From the NCBI RefSeq assembly GCF_011386835.1, contig NC_088797.1, positions 94,994,264 to 95,058,263 on the forward strand: a stretch of 64,000 nt of DNA, read 5' to 3'. The notes beneath the pieces were generated by a model. It saw only the letters and a program-made list of their open reading frames with translations, did no database searches and was not told the DNA's origin. Shown here one piece after another: positions 12,991-25,900 of the stretch (position 1 is its first letter; every line of letters begins with the position of its first letter). Position numbers and translations under genes: made by a program. Origin of the DNA: Chrysemys picta bellii. Taxonomy: Eukaryota > Chordata > Testudines > Emydidae.

Positions 12991-14707
12991 AGTGCACTAG
13001 TGTCACTGTCTGCCATTGTAAAGTTACAGACTTCCACACTACAGGTAGCTGTATTTCAGTGGTGGGTGAAATGATTCGTAAACCATATGATTCCTCTAAA
13101 TAGTTGTTCATTCTTTTAATAGAGTACTTGGAAATTCCAAGTTCTCTATCAGTCTGGAGTCTCTGGATTTAGTCAGAATCATATCTGTCCAAATAATACA
13201 ATTACAATATATTCTTTTTGGCACCTTTTAATAGAGATTGGGTTTTTTTTCTGAGTTTTCCAAACAATGCAGGAAGGAAACATCACATTAAAATGGAAGG
13301 AAACAGGTTGAGATCAAAAGAAAATGTTCTTTTGTTTTCCTTAGAAAACAACCTCTGAACAAGAAGAACCTATTAGTCTGTAAGCACATTGTGAAACTAG
13401 GTAAAAATTTTGATCTGTTCACAAGTAAAAGCTTATTTTCTTGAAGAAATTATTTACCGTGAATCAAAGAACAGCTGACATGTCTGAAATAAATGGGCAC
13501 ATTCCCTATGCTCAATGTCCCAGTTTGTCTTGCTGAATAATTCATGTTTAAACTAGTTTCCCATTAAGCGTGTTTCTTTTTACTCTTAGGACATCTTTGA
13601 AGCTATAAGAAAACTGCCTCTCTAGTTTCCACTCCAGAGCAAACCCTGGAACAGCTGTGTGATTACAGAGAATCTGCAGCGACTTCCAGGCATGGTGCCG
13701 CTTGAGGCCAGCCCTATTGCAACCCAGGAGTACAGTTTCAATATTCATCTCCCTTAACCGCTGACTTTGTGATTGGTAGGAGAATTACATTCTTCATATG
13801 TTTCAATGTATGGATCTGTAACTACTGGGAAATACTGAAGAAATAATTGCACATGAAAACAGAGGATTAGCCCAACACTCAAAAACACTAGACCAGGTGC
13901 TAGCTAGGTGAGATGCACAGAACTAAAGAACTACAACAAAGAACTAAAGGATGTCCATGATGCTAAAATTAACTAGTACAAATGGAAGCCTGTGGTTTTA
14001 TATAAAAAGAGATTGAGTCACATCAGAGCTAAGGAGACAGCAAACAGAGAGAAAGATGGCATCACGTTTTTTCTTTGATCGTTAGTAGCTATACTGAAAC
14101 AGGAAAGAGAGCCATAAAAGAAAGGTTGAGCTAGCCAAAGAGAAGAAGATAGTGAGTCAATGAACTGTGAGGCAGCAATCTTGCAGATTAGAGAATCATT
14201 TTTTAAGAAGTGAAGGAATTAATAATAACAGAGCCTGTGAATGATGACATTTAAAGAGCCTGAAAAGACAAAGGGAGAGAGAGAGACAAAGACTGACTAT
14301 CTATAAACCAATCTATGAATTTATCCATGAACCACTTACAGGAAAACTGCACAAAAATCTCTATATCTCCCTCCCATTAAACAATCCCCTACTTGCACAG
14401 TCATTTTGCCTATGGATTAGAAAATTTACAAGACAAAATACTTGACCAGGCAGGCATTTTAGAAAAGATTATAGAAATAAGTATCAGATGACAGCATATG
14501 AATGGTACTGTTCTCCCACAGGGTGTGGGACAATAACAAGGGTGTGCAGAAGTGGAGCAAGTACATCATCTTCCTGACACCCCGCTAGACTTGATCAGTG
14601 AGCCATTCTAAGGAGAAGTTGTCACTGGCTTGCCAGCCTGCACAATCACATGCCTAGCTGCTGGCAAATAACTGAACACATACCTCAGCTAAAGGAACTA
14701 CCACTAT
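12991..14707. other. No gene found
   Basis: AT-rich unique DNA with A/G-rich patches (13900-14300). No splice-supported exon. Confidence 0.45.
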
Positions 14708-14715
14708 GTCACCAC

Positions 14716-14918
14716 CAGCGCCGGCTCCAGGGTTTTTGCCACCCAAAGCGGGAAAAAAAAAAAAAAAGCCGCAATAGCGATCTGCGGCGGCAATTCGGTG
14801 GAAGGTCCTTCGCTCCAAGTGGGAGTGAGGGACAGTCCGCCGAATTGCCGCTGAATAGCTGGATGTGCCGCCCCTCTCCAGAGTGGCCGCCCCAAGCACC
14901 TGCTTGGAGCAGGCCCTG
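14716..14918. mobile_element. hAT-type MITE, 203 bp, perfect 8-bp TSD
   Basis: Ends CAGCGCCGGCTCC and, reversed, CAGGGCCTGCTCC form a 13-bp imperfect inverted repeat. The element is bracketed by the 8-bp direct repeat GTCACCAC (14708-14715 and 14919-14926), the hallmark length of hAT transposases. The inside holds a poly-A run of 16 and two 'gcaattcggtgg / ccgaattgccgc' boxes that also form an inverted repeat. It is related to the copy at 44840-45131. No transposase; movement would need a hAT enzyme elsewhere. Confidence 0.88.
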
Positions 14919-14926
14919 GTCACCAC

Positions 14927-15585
14927 AAAAAGTGGGAGTTTATTAATAGAATTTACAGATGGCAAAGTTGGGAGGTATTGCCAATACAGAGGAGGACTGG
15001 AATATCATACAAAAGAATAATAGAAATGGGATGAAATTTAATAATTTGAAGTGAAAGGTCATGAATTTAGAGATTAACAATAAGAATTTTTGCTATAAAC
15101 TGGGGATTTATCAGTTGGAAGCAACAGAGGAGAAAGACCTGGTGTATTAATCAATCACAGGATGACTATGAGCCACCAACATGAAGCAGCCAATGCAATC
15201 CTAGGATTGCATTAGGCGAGGTATTTCCAGTAGAGCTAGGAAATGTTATTACCATTGTACAAGACATTGGTGGGACCTGATCTGGAATACTATGCGCAGT
15301 TCTGCTCTCCCATATTTTAAAAGTATGAATTCAAACTAATAGGGTGATCTGAGGAATGGAGAACCTGCTTTACAAGAGGAGACCTAAGGAGCTTGGCTTG
15401 CTTAGCCTAACCAAACAAAGGCTGAGGGGAGATGTGAGCGCTCTCTATAAATACATCAGAGAAATAAACACCATGGAGGGAGAGGAGTTATTTTAATTAA
15501 GTGCCAATGTTGGCACAAGAATAAATGGATATAAACTGCCATCAATAAGTTTAGGCTTGAAATTAGACAAAGTTTTCTAACGATC
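14927..15585 (+). repeat. CR1 LINE 3' fragment, left part
   Basis: Follows the vertebrate CR1 ORF2-end and 3' region in order: AATGGGATGAAATTTAATA, GAGAAAGACCTGG, a GATTGCATTAGG block, a GGACCTGATCTGGAATACTATG block, then GGCTGAGGGGAGATGTG, GACAAAGTTTTCTAAC. It is 5'-truncated, as usual for CR1. The copy breaks at 15585 and resumes at 16893, where an LTR inserted. Confidence 0.78.
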
Positions 15586-16892
15586 TGTGACATTCCTCTC
15601 TGGTGTTATCTGGACAGGTGATCTGCTAGGTCAGTCCAATCCTTGACTCTAGGAGCCAGCCTTACCCTGCTCTGCTGTGAGAACACCCATTCCTGGGCTG
15701 TTCATGCACAGCCTCTGGCATGTAAGCTGCTCCCAGCTACTTGCAACTGAATGACATTAACCAGTATCTTCGGTCCCAGACACAACCCTAAGAACCTCCA
15801 TCTTGCAGTGTCCAGTTATGCTCGCTGGACGCTGCAAACTTATATGAGTTTGTCAATTTAACAAAGAAATTGATATGTACCAGGCTTGTTATCCCAAGGA
15901 GAGCCCCTGACATGCTTCAAACCAAACGCACTGCTTCAGGTAGAATAAACAAACATATTTATTCATTATAAAGATAGATTTTAAGTGATTATAAGTCAAA
16001 ACATAAGTCAGATTTGGTCAAATAAAATAAAAGCAAAATGCATTCTAAGCTGCTCTTAACACTTTCAATGCCCTTATAAACCTAGATGCTTCTCACCACA
16101 GGCTGGCTGGTTGCTCTTCAGCCAGGCTCTCCCCTTTGATCAGCGCTTCAGTTGCTTGATTTAGTGGTGTCTGTAGATGTAGGTGGAAGAGAGAGGAAGA
16201 GCATGGCAAATGTCTCTCCCTTTTATCATGTCCTTTCTTCCCTCTTGGCTTTGCTCCCTCCCCGCCCCCACCCTCGCCCTCTACTTCAGAGGCAGGTGAG
16301 AATTACTGAGTCTCTCCAAACAAGGTTGAGCAATTCCCCTGGTGTGGCCTCATATAGGTGAGTCATGGGGGGAGGGATAGCTCAGTGGTTTGAGCATTGG
16401 CCTGCTAAACCCAGGATTGTGAGTTCAATCCTTGAAGGGGTCACTTAGGGATCTGGGGCAAAATCAGTACTTGGTCCTGCTAGTGAAGGCAGGGGGCTGG
16501 ACTTGATGACCTTTCGGGGTCCCTTCCAGTTCTATGAGATAGGTATATCTCCATATATTGCATTATAGCTCCCTTGCTGGACAATGGCTGTTGATGGGTT
16601 GTTTGACACCCCGCCCAGGCATTGGTTACTTTCCTTGCTGTTGCCTCTGGGGAGCTAATATCTGGCTGATTCTCCCAATTTACAGCATGTTTTAGTGACA
16701 ACCATACTACACAATTCTCATAACTTCATATGCATTAATGATATAGTTATATGGATAGAGAAATAACTTTCAGCAGATCATAACCTTTCCCCTGATACCT
16801 TACAAGGCATGCTTTATACATAAGATCACAATTATATGAAAATGAGGAATATGGGGGTTACAGCACACCCCCCCAAGGTATAGAATGTCACA
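15586..16892 (-). mobile_element. ERV-like solo LTR inserted in CR1, minus strand
   Basis: Termini TGTGACATTC and GAATGTCACA are perfect 10-bp inverted repeats with TG...CA ends. The flanking 5-mers are CGATC (15581-15585) and CCATC (16893-16897), a target duplication differing by one base. The host CR1 reads continuously across if the element is removed, which proves the boundaries. Read on the minus strand, it shares blocks such as GCATGCCTTGTAAGGTATCA with the LTRs at 52588 and 58964, and a minus-strand AATAAA lies at 15963-15958. About 170 bp of its 1307 bp is a younger SINE at 16369-16540. No viral genes remain. Confidence 0.85.
16369..16540 (+). repeat. tRNA-derived SINE (Cry I type) nested in the LTR
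   Basis: A box TAGCTCAGTGGTTTGAGC, B box ATTGTGAGTTCAATCC, then the CR1-like tail (GGGGCTGGACTTGATGACC, GGTCCCTTCCAG). It is about 85-90 percent like the copy at 7776 by eye in the head. It sits inside the LTR, so it is the youngest layer of the CR1-LTR-SINE stack. Confidence 0.85.
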
Positions 16893-17455
16893 CCATCAGA
16901 GGAGTGAAGTTCTGGAACAGCCTTCCAAGGAGAGCAACAAATCTATCTTCTTTCAAGACTAAGCTTGATAAGTTTATGGAGGGAATGGTATGATGAGTGT
17001 TATATGGCTCGTCCATGACTGCTAGTAGCAAATATCTCCAATAGCTGAAGATGGGACATTAGATGGGAAGGGCTCTGAATTGCTACAGAGACTTCTTTCC
17101 CAGGTGTCTGGCTGGTGGGTCTCATCCATATGCTCAGGGTCTAACTGATCACCATATTTGGGGTCAGGAAGGAATTTTCCTCCAGGTCAGATCAGCACAG
17201 ATCCTGGGGGGTTTTCACCTTCCTCTGCAAATGTGAGGCATGGGTCATCTGCTGTTTTGAACTAGAGTAAATGGTGGATTCTCTGTCATTTGAATTCTTT
17301 AAATAATGATTTGAGGACTTCAGTAACTCAGCCAGAGGTCAGGGGTCTAGTACAGGAGTGGATGAGCAAGGTTCTGTGGCCTGCCATATGCAAGAGATCA
17401 GACTAGATGATCATGATGTTCCTTCTGGCCTTAAAGTCTATGAGTCTATGAGAAT
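16893..17455 (+). repeat. CR1 LINE 3' fragment, right part with true 3' end
   Basis: Resumes at CCATCAGAGGAGTGAAGTTC and runs through the CR1 3' UTR (GGTCAGGAAGGAATTTTCC, GACTAGATGATCATGATG) to the terminal tandem AGTCTATG. With 14927-15585 it makes one 5'-truncated insertion of about 1.2 kb. Confidence 0.8.
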
Positions 17456-17492
17456 TCTACAGCTAACTTTAACCCAGGTGGTTAGTCTAGTC

Positions 17493-17870
17493 CAGTGGTT
17501 CTCAAACTGTGGGTCAGGACCCCAAAGTGGATCGCGAACCCTTTTTAATGGGGTTGCCAGGGCTGGTGTTAGACTTGCTGGGGTCCAGGGCTGAAGCCGA
17601 AGCTTGAGCCCCACCGCCCTGGGCCAAAGCCTAAGGACTTCAGCCCGAGGTGTCGAGGCTCAGGTTATGTCTGGGGCTGAAGCCCTTGGGCTTCGGCTTT
17701 GGTCTTCCCACCCCGGGTAGTGGAGCGCAGCCTTTGGCTTTGTCTCCCTTCCCACTCCACCCCACCCAGGGTGGCAGGGCTCAGGCTGGCTCAGGCTTCG
17801 GTCCCTCCTCCTGGGGTCAGGTAGCAATTTTTGTTGTCAGAAGGGGTGCAATGAAGTTTGAGAACCCCAG
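17493..17870. mobile_element. hAT (Charlie-like) MITE, 378 bp
   Basis: The left end CAGTGGTTCTCAAACTG and right end AGTTTGAGAACCCCAG are the inverted repeats of Charlie-type hAT elements. Flanks are GTCTAGTC on the left and TCTAGTC on the right, so seven of eight duplicated bases remain (one G is shared with the right terminus). The inside is GC-rich with repeated 'ggcttcggctttgg' and 'ctgaagccc' boxes, some mutually inverted. No transposase frame. Confidence 0.82.
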
Positions 17871-17877
17871 TCTAGTC

Positions 17878-18984
17878 ATTTGTCAATATATGTCAGCCTG
17901 TGAATAAGACGCATCAGTCTCTTCAGGGACTAAACAACCATCCCCTTATCCTATTATTCTACTCAGTCTAGTTAACTAGATTCCATTACCAATAACCCTT
18001 ATTAAGTGAATCTATTTAACCTTAACCAGCTTATTACACAAGACATCAAGAGAAACAAGAATGATGCAGTATCAGAGGACAGAGATTCTAGCAGAAAAAA
18101 GTTTAGCTGTAAAAACATAAGATCACATTCTTAAAAATCAATTTTGTCTGATTTAGTTCAATTCTTCCCCTGAAATATGCAATGCTTCAGTGTTCTCTTC
18201 AGAAAATTCTCCTATTTATAAAAGTAAATTAATCCCATCAGAGAAACTATTACTATGTGATTTACGTGAGCAATCACGTGACTAAATTCTAAATACTGAA
18301 TATCTGAAAAAGGACTCACTCTGGACAGTTTTCAGATAAGCCACGAGCACATATATTGTATGTTCATAACTGTTTGGCAAAAAATTATGAACAAACAAGT
18401 TAGTACGAATTCCAATCTGCTTGTGGACAATTCATGAACAGAAAACAAGGACAGATCCAATAAATACATTGTTCACAATGAATAGTTCATCCATCTCTGC
18501 TCTTATTTCTTGTCCAGTTAAGTGCAGCTTCAATTTCTTTCTCCGTCTCCCCCTTAATCCCCAACAATTTCTAACTGCCTTTCTTGTTCTGTCTGTGGAA
18601 AAATATTGTAGACATCTCTGGCTATGAACATTCTTTTGGAATCAAGTTCTTATTAGCTTGAAAGCCTCACCTGATTTATTATTAAAAAGTTCAACTGCAA
18701 ATGAATTATGCATCACAATTTAGGCATGTTTTAAAAGCCTGTGGGCCATATTCTGCTCTCGGTTATGCACGTACATTGACCATCACCTACGTTACTGAAT
18801 GCTGTTTGTGGAGATGTGGATTATTTGTGAACAGTTTAATTACAAGTTGAAGAGTCATTCCCAAGAGGCTATGCTTCAGGGCATCCTGGACTTTTGACCC
18901 AAATATGGCAATAAATAGAATGTCATGAGGACTGCACAACTACCAATACTCCTTGTCTTGTGTCTGTATGCTACATACAGTATG
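17878..18984. other. No gene found
   Basis: AT-rich DNA without a supported feature. Confidence 0.45.
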
Positions 18985-19050
18985 TATTTGTGTCTTTGAA
19001 CAGCCAGCTCCTTGGGGCAAGGACTGTGTGTTTTGTGAGATTTCATTTGA
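18985..19050 (+). repeat. Dispersed ancient repeat fragment
   Basis: Holds CAGCTCCTTGGGGCAAGGACTG, with the box order of the repeat at 1250-1365. Short and decayed. Confidence 0.35.
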
Positions 19051-21404
19051 TATACTTCACTGGTTGTAAACTGCTACATTCATCTGTAAAAGAACTGCCT
19101 CCCATTCCTTCTGAGGCAAGTAACCTCCCTTTTTCTCTTTAAAATCGATCCTTAAAAATATACTCTATGTGTTTTACATTGTTGCACGAAACCTTCCGAT
19201 GTTATTCTCCTTGACAGCATGTCTGCACCTTTGTGTACTTCAGTTTTAACTAATGTCTTAGAGCAGATTGCAGGGAACTGCTCTTTGATGTATTTGTAAA
19301 GTGCTTCATATGGTTACTGTATTCTATAAGTAATTGCAAAAGCTCTTGCTCCTTAACCAGTCTAACCAAATGGCAGTCCTATATTCCAGGTTATCCAAAG
19401 TGCCTCCTGGGATTTACTCTCTCAACAAAGCACAGGTTAGAAAGTAAAATCAATCCCCTAAGAAAGTCGTCTGGGATTCTGTCTTTAAGAATTTCCCATG
19501 TGAACGCTCTCATTTGGGAAGCATATTACTACTACCATCCGTATCTTGCTGGCAGACAATCAGATCCTGAAAACTATACCAGAAGGCACTTGGATGAAGG
19601 CTTCATTTCAGCACCAGTTGTGTGTGTTTGGGTATTTTTGCGCAAAGTGCAGCACAAACAAAAGCAGCATTATACAACCTGGCTCTATAGCAGCTCCCAA
19701 AAAATGACTATCCATCCACTAACTTCTCCAACAACCAACTAGCTGTGTTGAATTACTTGGTTAGTTCATTTTAACTTTGCTACTGCAGCAGGGTAAATAA
19801 AATTAAAACTAATAGGATAAAATCCAACCACAGGTAAAAGGTGAGAGAATGACTCCAAATAGCAGAGAGCTGGCTAGTGGTGGACCAGCAACCTACAATA
19901 ACACTAAATTTGAGGTTCTCTCCTCCACCTCCACCCAACAGTGTCCCTGTATTGTTTCCACATCTGGATCCCTAAGCAACCTGGACTGATTATTTTTCAA
20001 ACCCTGGGAGATTTATATTGTGCACTATTGGATTAAAGAATGTCATCCAAGGACACAGTGCTTGTTTCTACAGGAAACAGGCTCTTGCTTGTGTGCACAG
20101 TGATGTCTCTGTTGTGAAACTTTGTTGCCCTGCCAATTTACATCTCAGCCACATGCAAAAACCAAAACCAAATTGAGGCAACACAATTGTTCTCCAATAA
20201 CATCCTGTTTTGAAGGCTGAGCATTTTCAGATTTTTAAGGTAGAAGACAGTGTCTGTGTGGCGTAATGACATACCGTGCATATTTTTGCTCTTTGAAGGT
20301 TTTTTTTCTCCAAGCTGCAATGCTGCATACAGTACATGCTTCACTTTGTCGGATTCATTACGCTCATCGAATTGTATTCTGTAGAGTCTCCATTTCCCCT
20401 TTTGGTTGCAAATATGAATGTGACCCAAGCATAATGAAATAGAGGGAAAGTGACTGAAATGATGTAGACAGGGAAATTAGCAAATTTAAGCCCCAGTTCA
20501 GCAGTAATATCTTCTTTCACATCATAAAACTGGGGCTTCCTGGGACCTCATATCAGTCCCTGATGTGCAGAAGTTGCTTATTTTTGTATGAATCAGGCCC
20601 TTGCAGAGTAGAATTGCTGCTCAGACTCTCGCTCAGCTAGGTTTCATTTCATTTCACGTGTCTTCACAGAGGGATTATTTTAAACCTCTATCGCCACTTA
20701 AAAACATAGATGTGTTTTTGCCAGCCAGTATACGGATGTGATTTGTTTTTATTTACATTACGCCATGGGTGTACGTGGCACATCACAGGCTTCTTAGCCA
20801 AGAAGAGACTGCAATTCTAATAAAAAACATAACACAATGACAAAACATAGCCTGAACTGAAATGAGGAGCACTGTAGGCTGAGGTGGGGAAGAGGGGGAG
20901 GGGAGGGTCTGGAAGATACTGCTTATGGAAGTAAAGCTTCTCCCCAAAGAGCAAACTGGATTGGTTGAGTAGATCAGGCAGCTCAGACAGGATGACCTTT
21001 CTTTGGTGGATTCATTTTAAAGGGTTTATGGAAGAAATGTATTTTAAGAAGTGGTTTCTATGAGAGCAAGGTGGCCAGCTGGTGGGAAAGTTCTCCAGGC
21101 ATATGATGCAAGATGAAAGATGGGCAGATGAGAGTGCTTTGTCATCCAAATGAAAACATGTCTTCTGGAAAATCAGAAAGTTTACAGACAGAAAGAAGTG
21201 TTAATACAAACTGGTCTGGTCTACACAAATGATAGCAGAGGAGGAGGAACAGAGAAAACTAAAATCAGCACAGTCTCAAATTGGAATATCTCAGGGAATC
21301 AGTTCCCTGAGCTTTGAGAAAAGCCATTACACTGCAAACTGAAAAGTTATTGAAAAGATTGTGATTGAAAAGATGGTTCTTTGGTCTCATTAAACTCAGC
21401 ATTG
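19051..21404. other. No gene found
   Basis: Mostly AT-rich. The 96-codon minus-strand frame at 20138-20428 is the best-looking frame here, but it shows no domain and no splice sites fit it. Confidence 0.45.
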
Positions 21405-21412
21405 TTAATGTA

Positions 21413-22226
21413 TAAGGCACCGATTATTTCACGGAGGTCACAGAAGTCACGGATTCCGTGACTTTCCATGACCTCCGTGACTTCCGCAGTGGCTGGTGCA
21501 GCTGACTTCAGGGCCACCTGGGGCCAGCTGCTCGGGTGCCCCATGGCCAGCCACACTGGCCACTGCTGGAGCGACCCTGGGCCAGCTGCTCCAGCAGTCC
21601 CCAGGACCAGCCGCACCAGCCACTGCTCGGGAAGCCACTGGCAGCTTGCTTCAGGGATTGCCCAAGCAGCGGCCGGTGCGGCTGGTCCCACGGACCGCCC
21701 AAGCAGCAGTCCTGGGAGCGGCCCTAGGGAAGGCCAAACCAGCAGTCCCAGGGCCCACCCCAGAGCCAGCCACAATGGCTGCTGCTTGGGCGGCCCTGGG
21801 CAGCTGGTCCCTGGAACTGTGCGAGCAGCAGACAGTGCGGCTGGTTTGCTGCTTGGGTGGCCCTTGTCAGCTGGTCCCAGGGACCGTATGAGCAGCGGAC
21901 AGTGCAGCTGGCTGGTCCTGGGGGTGCCCTGGGGACCGTCCGAGCAGCAGCAGGATCTGGGCGGCTGGAGCAGCCCCAGGGACACCTTGAGGCCATTTGG
22001 AGACCGGTCCCCAGGAGCAGCAGCTGGGGGGCAGTCAACCCCCAACACTGCAGCAGGGCCACCCAGCAGGGGACCCCTGGAGCAGCAAGGACCCAGAAGT
22101 AGAGATTTAGTCACCAATATTTTTGGTAAAAGTCATGGACAGGTCACAAGCAATAAATAAAAATTCACGATCTGTGACCTGTCCATGACTTTTATCAAAA
22201 ATATCGGTGACTAAATCTTAGCCTTA
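21413..22226. mobile_element. Palindrome-ended GC-rich hAT-like element, 814 bp
   Basis: Starts TAAGGC and ends GCCTTA. Flanking 8-mers TTAATGTA (21405-21412) and TTGATGCA (22227-22234) match at six positions with only transitions between them, suggesting an aged 8-bp duplication. The right end is a hairpin with arms 22103-22147 and 22174-22218 of about 45 bp. The left end has its own palindrome of CACGGAGGTCA/TGACCTCCGTG boxes (about 21430-21485). The core is a GC-rich array of 'gggccagctgctc / gagcagctggccc' boxes. The long frames across it on both strands (up to 256 codons) are artefacts of that core. A shorter relative is at 58325-58739. Confidence 0.7.
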
Positions 22227-22254
22227 TTGATGCATTTAAAAAACTTGTAATTGT

Positions 22255-22345
22255 TTATTTATTATCCACAGTGCACTAGGCTCTTCACAGACAAGAATGA
22301 ATATAAGCTCCTGGCCCATGGAGGTTACAGTCTAACTATATGAAG
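22255..22345 (-). repeat. Dispersed ancient repeat, reverse copy
   Basis: TTATTTATTATCCACAGTGC, then CACTAGGCTCTTCACAGAC, then CTCCTGGCCCATGGAGGTTA follow the order of the reverse copies of this repeat. Confidence 0.35.
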
Positions 22346-22439
22346 GGCGGGATCGAATAGCCAGCAAGTGACTGAGTGGTGACACTGGCACATGCCTTGA
22401 CAGTTAAACCATTTTGGCATTGGGATTTTTTTCTTAGTA

Positions 22440-22960
22440 TTTAAGTTTTCCTGTCACCTATTTGGTTACTGATTCCTGGAGGGGCAGGCTAAGGTTACAG
22501 GCCTTTAGGAAGAAGCATGTTTAAGGAGAGACTTCAAGCAGGCACACAAGCACACCTGCAGAGTTCCAATACACGCTGGGGAATAGCATTCCAGGGAATG
22601 CCAGAGCAGCACACTGGGGGTTTAAGGACAGGTGCAGGCCAGGAGAGTCACCATTGAGATCATGCTTACACCGAGGGGCTCAATAGTTCCTTGGCCCCTG
22701 ACCAGAGCTGGAAATTTGGCCTGGACACCCCTCTGTCAGGACAGAGTTGTGGCTGGGTTAAAATTGAGTGGTGGTGTGACCTTGTGTGCCAGGTCGCAAT
22801 GCCACTTATGCAAATTTGGACTGGCCGCCTATCCAGAACTGTGACCTCATGCATCAAGTCACAATGCCACTCCCTCAGATCTGGTCCAGCTTCCCCTTCC
22901 TCAGGATGCATGCAGGTTGAATTGAAACAAGATTTAAATGATGTAAAATTCCAACTTCTG
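22440..22960. repeat. Unclassified interspersed repeat with internal duplication
   Basis: Two similar blocks, GTGTGACCTTGTGTGCCAGG (22774-22809) and CTGTGACCTCATGCATCAAG (22839-22873), each followed by TC(G/A)CAATGCCACT, are spaced about 65 bp. The GC content is above the flanks. It looks like part of a mobile element, but I found no terminal repeats or target duplication. Confidence 0.35.
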
Positions 22961-25900
22961 GCCCCGAGCTGCACTTTCGCAGTATGTCTACACTTTGTCA
23001 GGATGATCTTCATAGCACTTAATTGTACATAACTTTAAAAATCCAGAGGCAATATAGCACATGCCACAGCAAACACCAGTGATAAATGGTACAGCTGAAG
23101 GGAACCAAACTTAAAATACCTCAGTGTTATTTTAGACCTTGATTCATCTCTCAGTGACAGTGGGTTTACATCGTTTTACATCATTGACTTAAATGGACTT
23201 ACTCCTGTTTACACCAATACAAGTTAAAGAAGAGTTAGACCCTAAAACTACACTTTCCATCAACCTGAGAATCTGTTTTATCATACACATTTACATATTC
23301 TCCCCCATAAAAATATAGCTTCCTTTAGTCTATTAATTCATCTAAGTGTACTAAATCTGTTTCCCCAGAGAGAGATTAATAAAAACACAGTTCCTTGTGT
23401 ACATCTCTCTGCTTCTTTCTTTTCTACAACTTATTAAGATGGAGTTCAGAATAAAACCAATAAAAATCACCTCACAATAAAATAACAGAAAAAGGAGACA
23501 AGAAAAGGAAAATATTCCAACAGTAAAAGACAGGTAACATCACTGACTCAAAATGACTCTAACAAACTCTTCAGTTACCATCCTCTAAGTTCATTATTTC
23601 ACCTTCTACTTCATCAAGTAGTTAAATGTGAGAGTTTATAGAAGGGAGGCACAGACAAATAATTATGACACATACGAGGGAAAAAAATGAAAACCTTGTT
23701 TGGTTTGTTACAAGTGCTTAGGAGCAGAAGAGCAGAGTACACCACTTTAGAGAGAACCTTGCAAACAAGACAGCTCAGTGCACAGGCTTTGCAGCCAAAG
23801 TAAACTCTTAAATGGCATCATTTACTTCATGACAGGTAACTGACCAGGTTTAACAGGGATAAACAAACTGATTCTAATAAAGTCACACACATCTGGTGAT
23901 CTCATTCTCCACAGCAACTCTACAACTCTCAGCTGCAGGGCAGGTCTGGCTCGGGGAAGAGGCTTTTGAGACTCCAACAGTAGGCTCATCTTTTGGCTAA
24001 GTTATCTTGCTGTTGACTAAGATTTACTGCCTCTGAAGTTTGCAGGTAATGAGTGCCGGATTTGGCCTCGACTATTGAAGGAGAGAGTATTAGAGGTTCT
24101 TCCTAGCTATATTTGAGTTTTGCAAGGCACCGTAACATGCAGCCTGAGCAATCTGATCTCAGGGATCAATCACTGTATTATCTAGAGACCATATGGTAAC
24201 TGAATATGCACGGAGTTTGTTCTACAGGGCATCAACCCCTTCCCAGTGAAATAAAAATTGGGGATATGTCTTGCTACTCCAAAATGAAGAATAACCCTAA
24301 ATACAAGGAGTTTTTTTTATACCCATTACTTTGATACTAGAGCACAGCTCCTAAAGGATTAATATGACCTCTAGATGTGGTCAGATGGGTCCTACAAAGG
24401 GAAATTTTAGGCTGCTTCTTTTGTTTTATTGGTAAGGGGCCAATGCCTGCATTCCTTACCTAATCTTCACTAGAACATAACTCTCATGGAAGTCAATGGG
24501 CTACTGCTAATGCTGCTGTTAGTGCTATCTTTTGTAAAGAGGGCAGGGAAGAGTGGGGACGGGGAAGCAGAGAGAAGTGGATGCTGCACCCCCCCTCTCC
24601 CTGAGTGGTGCAGCAGCCATCTGTGCTCCTGAGAGCTCCAGAAGTATTGTGTCTCCCTGCAGCAATATGCATCCCAGAGCTGCTGCTGGGCTGGGTGGTC
24701 CTGTACTCCAACCTACAATGCAAAGCTGTGGCTATCTACTATCCAGCCCAAGGAAATTTTTGCCATAGTGAAGGCTGTGTAAGAACTGCAGACTTTTACC
24801 CAAGATCCCCAGCAGAAGCCATTTATATTACATAGAGGGCAGTAAAATGCACCAAACCTTAGACCATGAGATCACAGCCCTAATTAAAATTGAAGGGGAA
24901 TAAATATTGGCCAACACCAGCTGGGTCACCACATTCAGCTGCGCCTGAAATCCTGCACGCTCAAAACTGATCATGGTAGGCAATTCAGAAAAAGAATTTG
25001 GCAGCTGCTTCCAAATCCAGTTTGAATTGATATGTGACCCTAGCAACAATGGGACTCCCACCATAGCAAAGGGAGATCATGCTTTTGAGAAGAGCTCTAC
25101 ACCTTTGGGATTGGATAATCCAAGTGAAAAAAACCCTACTCCAGGGATGAAAGATGAAGCCAACGAGGTTTGTGGATCTATAACTTGTTTTTAAATATTC
25201 ATTCTTGTTTAAGTTTCTTTATATAGGAAACAAGGAGATGTGAAATATGTGTACCATTTCTTTAAATGGGTTTCCGGGTCTCCAAACAACTGGGTTCCAG
25301 GAATTTTTAAGATGAAACTGCAGTGATGAAGAGCTGGGGAGACTGAGTAACTTTAGGGAAAATACTGGCATCTTTATTCTAATACAATTTCTCATTTCAT
25401 GTAGAAGACAGCAAATCAGTGGTTCTTTACCACTGTCTCAGGACTTTAACAGCAAGTAACTGTAATTCAGAACTTTCCCCATATGAGTATCAAATTCAGT
25501 TCCTGTTAGAAAAATATAGTAGGGATGACAAGAGGTCTCTTGAACTTAAATGAAATAGTAAGAAGTGGCATAGTTTTTATGCTCACTGTAAATTGCCCCT
25601 ACTGTACAGTATATCTCTCGATCTCTGAGAATAATGAAGTATAGCAGTGTTTTTTTTATTGATACCCACACAGAACAACACAGAAATGTCTTTTGATGTA
25701 AATGTTTTGTAAGATGCTACAGCAGGATCATCATGTAGAAAGAATATATGTATCAGGCCGGGATGGGAATAGGAATTTTAAAATACTGATATAAAAGCAA
25801 CACACTTTTATTCCAGTCGGGAACCATTCACAGTGTAACATATGGGAATGTTACACTGTGTGCACTTTGAGTATTCTGTGAATGTGCTGTTAAAGTTTTA

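Noticed and set aside
20138..20428. 96-codon minus-strand frame with ordinary amino-acid composition
   Set aside because: Considered as a SLC16A12 or other exon, but no transporter motif, no flanking acceptor and donor pair, and AT-rich flanks.
21347..22160. Overlapping open frames of 256 and 230 codons on opposite strands
   Set aside because: They fall in the GC-rich box-repeat core of a transposon, are rich in Gly, Pro, Ala, Ser and Gln, and have no domain.
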